Under the pieces are notes generated by a model, which ran no database searches, was not told the DNA's origin, and worked only from the letters and a program-made list of their open reading frames with translations. Shown one piece after another: positions 22,606 through 32,677 of a stretch of DNA of 64,000 bases (its first letter is position 1; each line of letters begins with the position of its first letter). A program made the translations under genes and the position numbers. This DNA comes from Pedinophyceae sp. YPF-701. Taxonomy: Eukaryota; Chlorophyta; Pedinophyceae. Where the stretch lies: assembly GCA_916048055.1 (NCBI GenBank), contig CAJZHL010000009.1:372001-436000 (forward strand), read 5' to 3'.

Positions 22606-23653
22606 CTTCCGCTGCGGCGCGGGGCGGAGCGGGGCGGAGGGCGGCTGTGCGGGGCGTGTGCGGTTTCCCGGCGAGGGTGGCGGGGGGAGGGGCGCGACGC
22701 GGACGGCTGGGCGTCGTAGGTCGGGGCTGCGCGGCGGGGCTGTCGACTTCATGTGTGCGCTGGTCGGATCGCGCGGGCGGCGGGCCCGAGACGCGCGCGT
22801 GGGCCGCGCGCGCGGCGCAGAGGAGGAGCGCGGCAGGGTGAGTGCTGCCGGGGCGTCGCGGCGGGCGGGGGCGTGTGGGCGAGCTTCGCACCTGGTGGCC
22901 TCGTCGGACGTCCGATCGGCAGCGCGTGAGGCGTGCCAGCGATCGAAACGGCTCGCGGCGCCCGCGCTGAAGAAGCCCGGCTTCGCGTCCTGTGCCTCTC
23001 GGTCACCGCCTCCGCCGCCGCGCTCCCAGCGCTGGTCGGACATGGCTTCGCGAATCGGTGATGCGTGAGGAAATGCCTCTCCCTGCGCGCGTCGAAACCC
23101 GCATGGATTGAGGCACGTCGGCGGTGACGCGACTGCGGCGAGGGAGGGAGAGGTCGCGCTCGCGGGCTCCACGGAGACCGTCCCGCGCGCGCGGCGCGAC
23201 GACGGATCAGGGAGAAAGTGCTTCCAGCCTCGCCGCGGTTGCGCGGTATTTTGCGAGGCCGTGTGAGAGCGCGAGCGCGAAAACAAGGTGCCTGGGACAC
23301 GAAACGGACCTGTGGCGGGCCGGCCCAGACGGGAACGAACGGCACGACGGGCGCCTTCAGTGCAACCGCATGTACGCCGCGCTCCTGTGCCCGCGCATCG
23401 CGCGAACCGCGTTTCTTCACTCCGCAGAGGGGCCAGTAGCACCAAGTACAACTCAACACGGTCCGGGGGGCATCACGACGCGGTCGAGCACATGCGCCCG
23501 CGGCGCTGCGCTGCCGCGCGACAGCAGAAGCGCGCGTTGCATCCCCACGAGGCGTTCGATCGTATTCGAAGTGTCACACCACCGCGCGCACCCGCTACGT
23601 ACCAGGCCCGCTCGCCTCCCGCCGGGAACGCGCCGACTAGGTCTTCCGGCAAG
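22606..23653. other. Divergent intergenic region, no gene seen
   Basis: About 1 kb between the GYF gene and MBF1, which diverge. Overlapping open frames on both strands show no domain or family match and look like GC-driven noise. It should contain both promoters and any missing 5' exon of the GYF gene. Confidence 0.45.
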
Positions 23654-24644
23654 ATGAATCTGGGCGGACAGGTGCGGAGGAGCAGGCGCCGCTCGCTCGC
23701 CCCCTCATCGGCCCCGCGGTCCGCGCCGTGGGAAGCTTCTGTAGCTGCGCAGCACCTGCGTGCGGCCGCCCCCGGGACCGAGGCCGCGGTCCTCCCACCG
23801 CCGCCGCGCACCCGGTCGTGCCGTGCAGGACTGGGACACGGTTGTCCTCAGCAAGAAGCGCCAGCCCTCCAAGCAGGCCAACTCGGAGCAGGCCGTCAAC
23901 GTGGCCAGGAAGCAGGGAGCGGCGGTGCGTCCACGGCGCCGCACCCGGCGACCCAGCGGGCCTGGGCGGCGCACCTGGCGCGAAATATGCTGTTGAGCAC
24001 GAAGATGTTCCATAACTGCGCTCGAGCGGGCGTGGAATGCGACCACCGTGCTGCGCACCACGAGTGCCCGCGCCGCTGCACAGGGCCGCGCATCCGACAC
24101 GTAGATCCGCCGCGAGGCGACCCAGAGGATCGTCTCCTCCGCCGCGAGGCGCCTCGGGGCGCTCGCGCCGCGTGTCCTCCCCGGGATCGCGCGCTCCCTC
24201 GTGTCTGCGCAAGTGACGAGGGCTTCGCTTCGCGCGGCTCGCAGGTGGACACGGCGAAGAAGTACGGCGCTGCGGCCAACACGCAGAAGGGCACGACGCT
24301 GAACACCGCCAAGCTCGACCGCGAGACCGAGGAGCTCAAGCACAACCGCGTTTCGCCCACGCTCGCCAAGGCCATCCAGCAGGCGCGCCTGAACAAGAAG
24401 CTCACGCAGGCGCAGCTCGCGCAGCAGATCAACGAGACGCCCAAGGTGCGACCGCGCCGCGCCCAACGCGTGCAGTGCCCCCGGTCGCCCCGTCAGGCTG
24501 CATCTCACACCGGCGCGGCGCCGTGTGCCCGCCCGCGCGGTGCAGATCATTCAGGAGTACGAGCAGGCCAAGGCGATCCCGAACCCGCAGCTGCTGTCGA
24601 AGATGTCGCGTGTCCTGGGTACCAAGCTCACCAAGAACATGTGA
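23654..24644 (+). CDS. MBF1: Multiprotein bridging factor 1
   Basis: Transcriptional coactivator bridging activators and TBP, also involved in ribosome stalling responses. Four exons, 23654-23671, 23829-23924, 24245-24445 and 24546-24644, all phase 0, give 137 residues (family about 140-150). The first exon is only six codons (MNLGGQ). Then come DWDTVVLSKKRQPSK, VDTAKKYGAAANTQKG, LDRETEELKHNRVSP and the helix-turn-helix LAKAIQQARLNKKLTQAQLAQQI, ending with QEYEQAKAIPN and VLGTKLTKNM. All hallmark blocks are present. Confidence 0.95.
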
Positions 24645-25214
24645 TCGCGGTCCCTGGCCACACCCTCCATCACGTCTCCCGCAGCGCGAGAGACTCGCAC
24701 CGCGTGCCGCAAGCGCGCAGTGCTCGCTGCGCGGCCGGCCAGGTCCCGCCTCGGCAGATCCAGCGACGTGCGTCTCGCTTGTCAGACAAATAACAACAGT
24801 ACACCATCGTTAGGTTTCCTAGTTGCTGCTTGCGGCGAAGAACCGGCGCGCAGCGATCGCGGACCCTTCCGTCCGCCAGAAGTGTCCTGCTTCGGGCGGC
24901 CGCGCGCGACGGCCGCCCTGAGTCAGTCATGCGGACGCCCCAACGTTGTCAAGTAACACCCCCATGTGAACGCGTCGAACGCCCTCGGAGACGTCGACGC
25001 GCCTCGGACGCATCATGGCCGCCACGCGCCGTCGGCCAGCGCGATATACTCGGCCACCGCGCACCGCGAGAGCCCGCCCGCACTTCATCGGCGCGCCCGT
25101 GGTCGCTGTTGCCCCTGTGTTGTATACTGCACACGGGAGTCCGTGCCTGCGCGCGGGGCGCCGAACCGCGCGCCTCTCACGCAGCAGACTCGTTGCTCGT
25201 GAAGGGAGGGCAGG
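24645..25214. other. Intergenic, no gene seen
   Basis: 570 bp between MBF1 and the RING protein gene on the same strand. No open frame with a recognisable domain; slightly AT-richer patch near 24785-24810. Confidence 0.45.
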
Positions 25215-27357
25215 ATGGTGCACGACGGCGCCGCGAGCGGCGCGGCACGAGGCGCCGATGTTGCGGCTCAACCGCCGAGCGGTTCGAGCTCCGAGGGCAC
25301 GCTCTTGAACGCGGACGGGATCGTGTCGGCGGCGCAGAAGCAGCGCAGGGAGCTCCTCGCGACGTGCGCGCACCTCGGGAGTCTCAATAACTGGGAGAAG
25401 GCCACGTACAAGCGTCGCATGAGGGTGGCCGAGCATCAGAAGGCGCTCGCGCAGGAGCGCTGCGAGAAGCTCGAGGAGCGCGAGGCCGCGCGGCGCGTCG
25501 AGCGCGAGCAGCTCTACGAGGCGCTGCGGACTGCGCGGGCTGAGGCAGCGCGTGCCGCGCAGGAGGCGTCCTCGGCGGCTGCAAAGTGCGAACGGTGGCA
25601 GCGGTCGGCTCGGGAGGCCGAGGGTCGCTTGCGGGCGTGCGAGCGCGAGCTGCACCGAGTGCGGGAGGCTCAACGGAGTCTTGCGAAGCAGGCGGAGGTG
25701 CGCTGCGGGGCGGCGCGTGCCGATACCGGGCGTTGTTATTGGCTAGACTGATAACATGGCGATCTGTTGGCTCGCAGAGGGGCGCGGTGATCGAGTTGCG
25801 GCTGAAGGATCTGCGTGAGCGGTACCAGACGCTGCTGGGGTCGGAGCGGAGGCTGAAGAACGTCCTGACGACCTGCGAGAGGTAGGATGTCACCGCGTCG
25901 CTCATTCCGTGCCGGCGTCCTCCGAGGCGCGCGGAATGCGGTCGCCGAAGAGTCGAGGAAATCGCTCGGAATTTGTGTGGCACGGTTGCCGACACGCTGG
26001 TTCGATCGGGCGAGGCCGATCTGGCCGTCGACCGCAGCCGAGCCACTCTCCAAGCCGGTGCTCCTGCGCTCCGACCGCTGCATCACTCGCACCCTGCAGG
26101 GAGCTGCACGAGGGCGCAAAGCAGCTGCAGGCCGCGGCGGACGCCCAGGCGCTCGAGCGACAGCGCGCCACGGCCGCCATCAGGCGGGCACAGAGCGCGG
26201 AGGCGGCGGCGAAGGCACGCGAGCAGGCAACGAAGGAGGACCTGACGAAGCTGCAGCGCGAGATGGAGCGCGCCAAGCAGGAGCTGAAGGAAGCCATCGA
26301 TCAAGTGAGGAACTGAATGCGAAGGACCACGCATGCATATCATATGACAGAGACGCAGGCTCATGATGTCCGGCTCTTGCGATCTTGCTGGGTATCCGAA
26401 GGAGTGTGGTACAGAGTGGCAAGGCGGGAGGAGTGGCAAATACAGTGGATAATCGTTTTCGTTGTGCAGGTCAAAGGACACCTCGCGTGCGCCGAGGAGA
26501 AGCTGCAGCGCGCAGAGGACGATGCCGCCGGCGCGCGTCGGTCCGAGGCGGAGGCCTGGCGGACCGTCGCGGCGTGGCGCAAGCGTCACCACGAGGTCCA
26601 GGTCGCAGCGGACCAAGCCCGCGCTGAGAACGAGCGGCTCGCGCGCGACATCGGCGAGCTACGCAGCAGGCTTGCCGTGCTGTCGGATTGCTTTGGGCAG
26701 GTGGAGACGTCCCGCCAGGCGGCGCAGCAGCTACAAGCCGACCTGCAGGGCGCACAAAGCCAGCTGGCACACCTGCGGGCGTCGCACGACGCGATGCAGC
26801 TGGACCTCGTGGACGCGCACGGGGCGTACCAGCAGGCGCTCGAGGACTTCGGCGCCGCGGACGAGGCGCGGCGGGCGGAGCAGCGGCGTGTGCGGCAGTT
26901 GCGCGGGGAGCCCGATGAGCTGTCGGGCTGCAGCGCGGAGGAGCTGCGGCAGCTGGTGACCATCGTCGAGCAGGCAAGACTGCCGCGCCCGTGTGCGGCG
27001 TGGCTGAAGACAGCTCGTGCGCCGGTCGACATGATATGTTTAACTTGTTTACAATTCCATGTCATGTTGAATGGAAGCAGAATCGTTCTCTGTTGTTCTG
27101 TTTGATGGAGCTATGGTCGCGGGTTCGCGCTGGTGCTGCAGGCGGGCCCGCGGATACGCGACGCGATGGTGCGAACGGCGCTTGCGGAGCGCGAGCAGGA
27201 GCAGCAGGAGGCGTCCAAGTGCGCCGTGTGCTGGGCGGCGCAGCGGGCGGTGGCGCTCAACTGCGGCCACGTGATGTGCGCGTCGTGCGCCGACAAGGTT
27301 GGCAGCTGCCCGCTCTGCCGCGAGCCCATCACCAGCCGCCAGCGCGTATACATCTGA
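25215..27357 (+). CDS. Coiled-coil protein with C-terminal C3HC4 RING finger
   Basis: Probable E3 ubiquitin ligase. Five exons, 25215-25697, 25778-25881, 26100-26304, 26470-26973 and 27142-27357, join in phase to 503 residues. Nearly the whole protein up to residue about 430 is heptad-rich coiled coil with many Glu, Arg, Ala and Gln. The end holds the RING: CAVCWAAQRAVALNCGHVMC followed by ASC and CPLC, satisfying C-x2-C...C-x-H-x2-C-x2-C...C-x2-C, then stops within 15 residues, as in BRCA/cIAP-style terminal RINGs. The fourth intron (26974-27141) has a GC donor (CAG followed by GCAAGA). Start at GTG/ATG near 25215 (first ATG MVHDGA). No other domain recognised; target unknown. Confidence 0.82.
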
Positions 27358-27446
27358 CGCGCGGCACTCAGTCCACACAGTGTTACACGCCTCACGCATC
27401 AAGCCGCCTGTGAACCTCTCAGTCTCACGCGCGCACGCCCCGCGCA

Positions 27447-29279
27447 TCACGCAAGCCCCTCTGGTCCGCGCGCAAACATCCGCACGAGCCCGCGGTGCAT
27501 GCGGCTCTCGACCGTTCCCGTTCGCAGCACCTCGCCGTCCACGTTCCACGAACTCACGGCCTCGCCCCCCGCGGCCTCCACACGCACCGCCGTCGCCTCG
27601 AACACGCGCACGCCGCCGGGGCCCGGCTCGCCGCCACGCGTCGGCGTGAAGCCCTTGGAACCCATCCGCGCAAGGGACGCGAGAAACCCGAGCGGAGAAC
27701 GCTTGTCGCCCGGGACGAGTATGACGTGCATGGTGCCGCTGCAGAGGTGCACGTTCGGGGCGATGCCGCGGACGGACTTGTCCGACCGGCAGGGTCCCAC
27801 GCAGCACAGGATGTTGCGAAACACCCCCTCCACAACGAGGGGGAGTTTGTGGGCCGTGGACCCCACGCCGCTGCAAGGATCGTCCTCGCCCGCCGGTACA
27901 GCGTGCGCGGGGCGCCACATCGCCGCCGCCGGCGCGTGCGCGTCCCACGTGGCGTGCGCGGACGACGCCGCGCCGCCCTTGTCGTCGTGTTGCGCGCCGC
28001 CGCTGCTGAGGCACAGGCTGCGGCGCGTCCCCCGCCGCGACGGACTCGCGCCAACGGCGCCCGGAGGCTGCGCCGCCGCCTTCGGAGGCGTCCCCGGCTG
28101 CGTGCGGTCCATGCTTGGCGCGCTGGCGTCCACACCGCCCACGTGCGGCGACGCAGGCACGGTGTTCGCCGCGACGTCCTCGCGGCGCCCTGCGCAGAAC
28201 CGGCACTCCACGCCGCAGGGCTCCGCTGGCGACGCAGTCTCCGGCGGGTGGATCGTCACCCGCACTTTATACCGGTTGTTCTGGAAGACCGTCAGGACGC
28301 CTGCCAGGTCGTAGCGCGCGGGGCCGAGCATCCGCATGCCCTCGCTGCGCGCCATCACGTCGCCCATGAACCCGTACGCCGCCAGGCACGTGTGAAACCG
28401 CGTAGTTCCACCGCCGTCGGTCCGCGCAACATCCAGAGGCAGGTCGTCGCCGATCGCGACGTGGATCGCCGCGGCCTCGACCGACCGCGTGCCGTTCACG
28501 CTCCACGCCACCGCGTCCGTCGACCCCGCCGGAATGTGCGCCAGCCGGAGCGAAGCCCCTGCGCGGAAGAGCGCCTGGGAGCGCGCACGCAGCTCGAGGA
28601 GACCCGTGAGCGCCTCCTGGAAGAGCCCGTCGCCGCCGACGACGACGATGCCGTCCAGCCGCGCGAGCTCGTTCTCCGTCAGGTTCTCGACCGCCTCGCG
28701 GCAGTGCCCCGCGTGCGTGGTGTCCACGCGACGGCACTGGCAGCCCGCTGCCTGCAGCACCACGCGCGCCTTGTCCCAGGCCTCCGGCGCGCGCCCGCGC
28801 CCTCCGAAGGGGTTCACGAAGACCAGGAGGCGGTGCGGGCGGCCGGGGACCGTGTCGAGCGCACCGCGCAGAGCTCCGACGATCGCTGCACGCTCTGCCG
28901 GCGTCCCCGCGGAAAATTCGGTCGTTGCGGCCCGCCAGCGGTTGACCGCGATGCCGCTGCGCCGCGGCCGCTGCACGTACATGACCGAGAACGCGGACTT
29001 CGCTCCGGCGGGCGCGACGACCCCGATGACCTCCCGCAGCGGCACGCACAGGCCCGCGTGCGCTACGGATGCGTTGGGCCCGCAGAACGCAGTCAAGCAC
29101 CCGCCGCCGGCGTCGTCGTGCTCGCCGCCGCCGGCGTGCGGCGTGGCCGCGAAGCAATTCGTGTCGCCAGTAATTTGCAGCCGGAAGCGTCTGCCGTCGA
29201 CGAACGCGCTGCCGAGCTCGTGCGCGGGGCCTCCCGCGGCGGTGCGGCCGTTTTCGACGACGTGGTCGCCGAGGAGCAT
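27447..29279 (-). CDS. CERK: Ceramide kinase (diacylglycerol-kinase catalytic fold)
   Basis: Phosphorylates ceramide to ceramide-1-phosphate. One uninterrupted frame of 610 residues. The catalytic domain begins at LLVFVNPFGGRG, has the nucleotide loop VVGGDGLFQEALTG and HIPAGSTDAVAWSVNGT, then AYGFMGDVMARSE. The C-terminal part has ILCCVGPCRSD...RGIAPNVHLCSG and the strongly CERK-like SSWNVDGEVL followed by RGLVRMFARGPE. A Ser/Pro/Ala-rich, probably disordered insert of about 100 residues separates the two halves (about 28200-27900). Intronless, unlike most neighbours. Convergent with the RING gene, 89 bp apart. Confidence 0.92.
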   Translation of the reverse strand: MLLGDHVVENGRTAAGGPAHELGSAFVDGRRFRLQITGDTNCFAATPHAGGGEHDDAGGGCLTAFCGPNASVAHAGLCVPLREVIGVVAPAGAKSAFSVMYVQRPRRSGIAVNRWRAATTEFSAGTPAERAAIVGALRGALDTVPGRPHRLLVFVNPFGGRGRAPEAWDKARVVLQAAGCQCRRVDTTHAGHCREAVENLTENELARLDGIVVVGGDGLFQEALTGLLELRARSQALFRAGASLRLAHIPAGSTDAVAWSVNGTRSVEAAAIHVAIGDDLPLDVARTDGGGTTRFHTCLAAYGFMGDVMARSEGMRMLGPARYDLAGVLTVFQNNRYKVRVTIHPPETASPAEPCGVECRFCAGRREDVAANTVPASPHVGGVDASAPSMDRTQPGTPPKAAAQPPGAVGASPSRRGTRRSLCLSSGGAQHDDKGGAASSAHATWDAHAPAAAMWRPAHAVPAGEDDPCSGVGSTAHKLPLVVEGVFRNILCCVGPCRSDKSVRGIAPNVHLCSGTMHVILVPGDKRSPLGFLASLARMGSKGFTPTRGGEPGPGGVRVFEATAVRVEAAGGEAVSSWNVDGEVLRTGTVESRMHRGLVRMFARGPEGLA

Positions 29280-30501
29280 CGGCGACGCTTCGTTCCAGTG
29301 GCCAAGCGAGGAGACGCGGTGGTGGTGCTTCGGGGCGGCCGCGGGCGGAGCGACGGGCGGGGCGCGGTCCGCGGTCCCACGCCGCGGCGGCGACCGGTGC
29401 GGGCTCCCGGAGGTCGTGTCCTTGGCGTTCTCCGACCTGCGGGATCACCCAAGACGTGACTAGCAGGTGCTTGGAACCACCTCACGGCCGTACAGAGCCG
29501 TCTTGCGCCGAGCATTTGGCCGGCGGCGCAGCGGGGCATGCATCTTGCGAGTGCCTCGCATGCGGGCGGGCGCGCGTCGGGCCGCGGGAGCGCGCGCGCG
29601 CAGTCGAGGCAAGCGATCTCACGTGAAGCGCTGTCTGTGCTGTAGGACCGACCGCGGCGGGCTACAGGAGAAGTCCGTGCCGCGTTCTCGCGACATTCTC
29701 CGCCCGAAGACGTGGTCCGCCTGGATTGGCGGACGCGGGGCGGAGGAAGACGGCCCTCCTGCTGCACAGCTCCACCTCGTGTGGGGCCGCGCCCGCGCAA
29801 GAGCCGCCCAGCGGTGCAGCTTTGCCGTCCCCGAACCGATGCAGGATGGTGTGCAGCGCGGCCACGCGTGCACTGTGCGGGCGGACCAGCCACCGGCGAG
29901 AAAACCAACAGATAGAAACAGGGTGCTGGCAGCGCCGCGGTCCCTCCGTCTAAGAGCGGCGCGGAGTGTTGCCTGTGCTCCTGGCGCGCCACGGAGTGCT
30001 GCATCGTGCATGCAGAGAGAGAACATGACCTCGCTAGAAGACGAGGGGGACTCTCCCTCAGGGACCAGTTGCCTCGACGCGTCACTGGCGCCGCGCGTGC
30101 TGCACCACAAGGGGTCGCAAGCGACGCCGCTTCACTCAGTCGTGGACTCGCCGAGCGCGCTCAGGCAGTTGAATCACGGAATCGAGGAAACTAACGGGTC
30201 AAGGCAGCTGGGAAGGGAACGTGATAGCCTCGGGCTAAGCGTGGCACAGTCCGGCAAGCAGGACGCCCTCAGGAACAGGTAACGCTTCCACAGTCTGAAT
30301 TCGTGCGCGTTGGATGCGGAAACGCACCCTACTTCGCGCCTGCGCGGTGAACCCTGCCACGCAAGGCATTGTCTCCACGGCCAGGCGTTTTGCCCCGTCT
30401 TTTGCCCTCTCCAGCAAACCGCCTCGTGGCACGATTGCTCGTCGTGCAGGCGGCGCTAGACCGGGCCGGCTCCCCGCCGGAACTCGCCACCTGGGCCCAC
30501 A
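29280..30501. other. Divergent intergenic region, no gene seen
   Basis: 1.2 kb between ceramide kinase (minus) and the HIG1-like gene (plus). Several overlapping open frames but none with a recognisable motif; includes an AT-richer patch around 29900-30280. Both promoters should lie here. Confidence 0.45.
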
Positions 30502-30902
30502 ATGACCTCGGCTGGTGACCGGGCTCCGGACGCACCGGAGAAGAGCCAGATGCAGCGCTGCCTGGACTGGGCGCGACAGAACACTCTCCTCGCGGTCGGC
30601 GGGACGTGGGCGGCCACTATGGCGGCGGTACGCGGCCCAACTCCGCACGTCCCATTGCCCCATGCTCAGTGCTGCGGGCCCTGACCTTCCTGTCCGGGGC
30701 CCCTCCGCCGCAGGTCATCGGCATCCAGTGGGCGTCGCCAGGCCCGAAGCCGACGAAGGTGCTCCGCGCGCGCCTGATAGGTCAGTTCACGGCGGTACTG
30801 GCAATCATGACCGTCGCGGGACTCGACCACGAGGAACGGTTCCGCGCGTGGCTAGACGAGCGCAGCAAAGGGCTCAGGCGGCTGCGACAGGAGCGCTCCT
30901 GA
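30502..30902 (+). CDS. Small two-helix membrane protein, HIG1-like
   Basis: Two exons, 30502-30627 and 30714-30902, join in phase 0 to 104 residues. Two hydrophobic helices, LLAVGGTWAATMAAVIGIQW and IGQFTAVLAIMTVAGL, flank a short basic loop with KVLRARLIGQ, resembling the conserved (R)xRAR...Q signature of the HIG1 domain that binds respiratory complexes III/IV in mitochondria. The charged tail (ERFRAWLDERSKGLRRLRQ) is matrix-type. The HIG1 call rests on this signature and topology only; another small inner-membrane protein is possible. Confidence 0.6.
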
Positions 30903-31042
30903 CGCACGGAACGCGCCACGACGGACCCGTGCGCGCCTGCACGGGTATCTTGTGTGATCACACACCCCAGACCGCGCGCGCCGCCGGAGGACGCACGCGC
31001 CCTGCGACGCGCCGGAGCATCCGCGCAACGTCGGCGCGCGCG

Positions 31043-31990
31043 TCAGAACTCGTCGTGCCCGAACTCGTCCGCGCTGTGTGCCGCCGCGCCCTCCGTCCGC
31101 TCGCGCTCCTCCCTCCGCATCTGCTCGTACGCGTCCTGCAGCTTCGCGTCGTCCTCCACCGCCCGCACCTCGTCCAGCTCCGCCCGCTGCTCCTCCGTCA
31201 GCTCCCCCTCACCCCCCCCCAAGGCGCGCTCCGCCTTCTTCCGCGCCTCCTCGCGCTCCGCCTCCCTCACCATCTCCTCCGTCCGCCTCCTCGTCTCCTC
31301 CATGTCCTCGTTCACGTCCTCGTACATCTCGTTGATCGCGCCCGTGAACGCGTCGCCCAGCCCCTCCCCCACCCCCCTGACGTCGTCGTACAACGGACCC
31401 CAGTACGCCTTCGCGAACTCCTCGTCGTCCTCCATGCGGTCGTCGATCTGCTTGCGGTACTCCGGGTCGGAGTTGTACCGCCCCATCTGATCCACGACGC
31501 GCCGCAAGTGCATCATCTCGTCGAAAGACATGTCGCCGCCGGAGAGCTTCTTGCTCCACTTCTCGCCCAGGTCGTTCGTGATGCGGTCCGTCGCGTCCTG
31601 CGCGAAGTTCGAGTTGAGGTTGCCTGCGCGCAGCGCCCGGGCGTGGTTCGACATCACGCCACCCGCGGTGGTTTGGTTTGCGGGCTGTCGTGGCGAGGCT
31701 GGTGAGCTGCGGCGCTGCCGGAACGCAGGGGCGCGCCCAAGAGGCTGCTCGGCGCGGGCGCCGCTGCGAGCGGGGCGGGGCGGCCAGGTGTGCGGAGACT
31801 GCGTCAATGCGGGGGGTTCGCACCCATCTTTTCGCGCGCGGTGCGGCCCTTCGCCTTCTTGAATGCCTCCTCAGCGGCCCTCTTGGCGCTCCTCTTCGCA
31901 TGCTCTTGCCCGCTTTTGCTCCCCTTCGCCTTGCCGCCCGCGGACCGTTTCTTCCCCTGCACGGCAAGCACCGGCTCACGCAAGTGACGC
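31043..31990 (-). CDS. Uncharacterised Lys-rich/acidic protein, 5' end unresolved
   Basis: I do not recognise this gene. A downstream exon 31698-31043 (stop at 31043) and an upstream exon of about 31956-31825 are linked by a phase-compatible intron. The upstream exon is strongly basic (GKKRSAGGKAKGSKSG, KRSAKRAAEEAFKKAKG), resembling a nuclear or nucleolar signal. The downstream part is acidic and helical: SFDEMMHLRRVVDQM, DDRMEDDEEFAKAYWG, a GVGEGLGDAF turn, then a Glu/Arg coiled coil ending HSADEFGHDEF. At least about 260 residues. The real start lies upstream, perhaps in another exon. Convergent with the HIG1-like gene (140 bp). Confidence 0.55.
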
Positions 31991-32677
31991 GACGTTCACC
32001 CTAACGGATGCGAAGCACGGTGCTTCGCGACCTGATCATGCGAGGAACCGACGTGAGAGGGCGCGCGCGTCGCGAAGCAGCCGTTAATGGGCAGGCATGA
32101 TAGGATGGGTGGGATGACGCAGGCAGAGTGGCCGCGGGTGCGCTCGATACGCTCTGTCAGGGGCGTACTCGCCTTCTTCCTGGATTTCTCCGTTGCAGCG
32201 TCGCATCCCTGGCCGGCGAGCAGGACGCAGAAGACCAGGACGAGCACGAGCAGCAGCACGCGCGACACACCGCGCGGCGCGCGCAACGCACGCAAGGGGC
32301 CCGATCGGTGCATCCTGCCCGCTCCGCTGGAACTGCCCCGCCGCCCTCCGGAGCCCGGGAAACGATTTCGGTGATTCCAGAGTGTGTGGGACCCTCCCAA
32401 AGTACGACAGGGTTGACTCCGGCACTCCCCGCGCGCGGCAGCGCGGCCTCGCGCGCCGCCATGCGCGCAGGGGCGTCCGCGCACGTCCACACTCGTCCGG
32501 GCTACATCGTCGGGCACCGCACCAGCGTCGGCGTCGTTGCACGGGCCCTGCGCAGCGCAATTCTAGAACCTGAGGGCTATTGGGCGCGGTGTGGAGCTCA
32601 CGACGTGCATCAGAGCACGCCGATCGCAGAGTCTGTGTCTGAGTACCCGGCGCGGGATCTGTGCGACGTCGGGCGCG

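Noticed and set aside
19529-22841. Very long plus-strand open frames (up to 1,020 residues) over the GYF gene
   Set aside because: They are Arg/Pro/Ala/Ser repeats without domain sequence, antisense to a GYF domain and coiled coil that read clearly on the minus strand.
30006-30282. Open frame with ordinary composition between ceramide kinase and the HIG1-like gene
   Set aside because: Short, no recognisable motif, no splice-linked partner exon, and overlapped by equal-length frames on the other strand.
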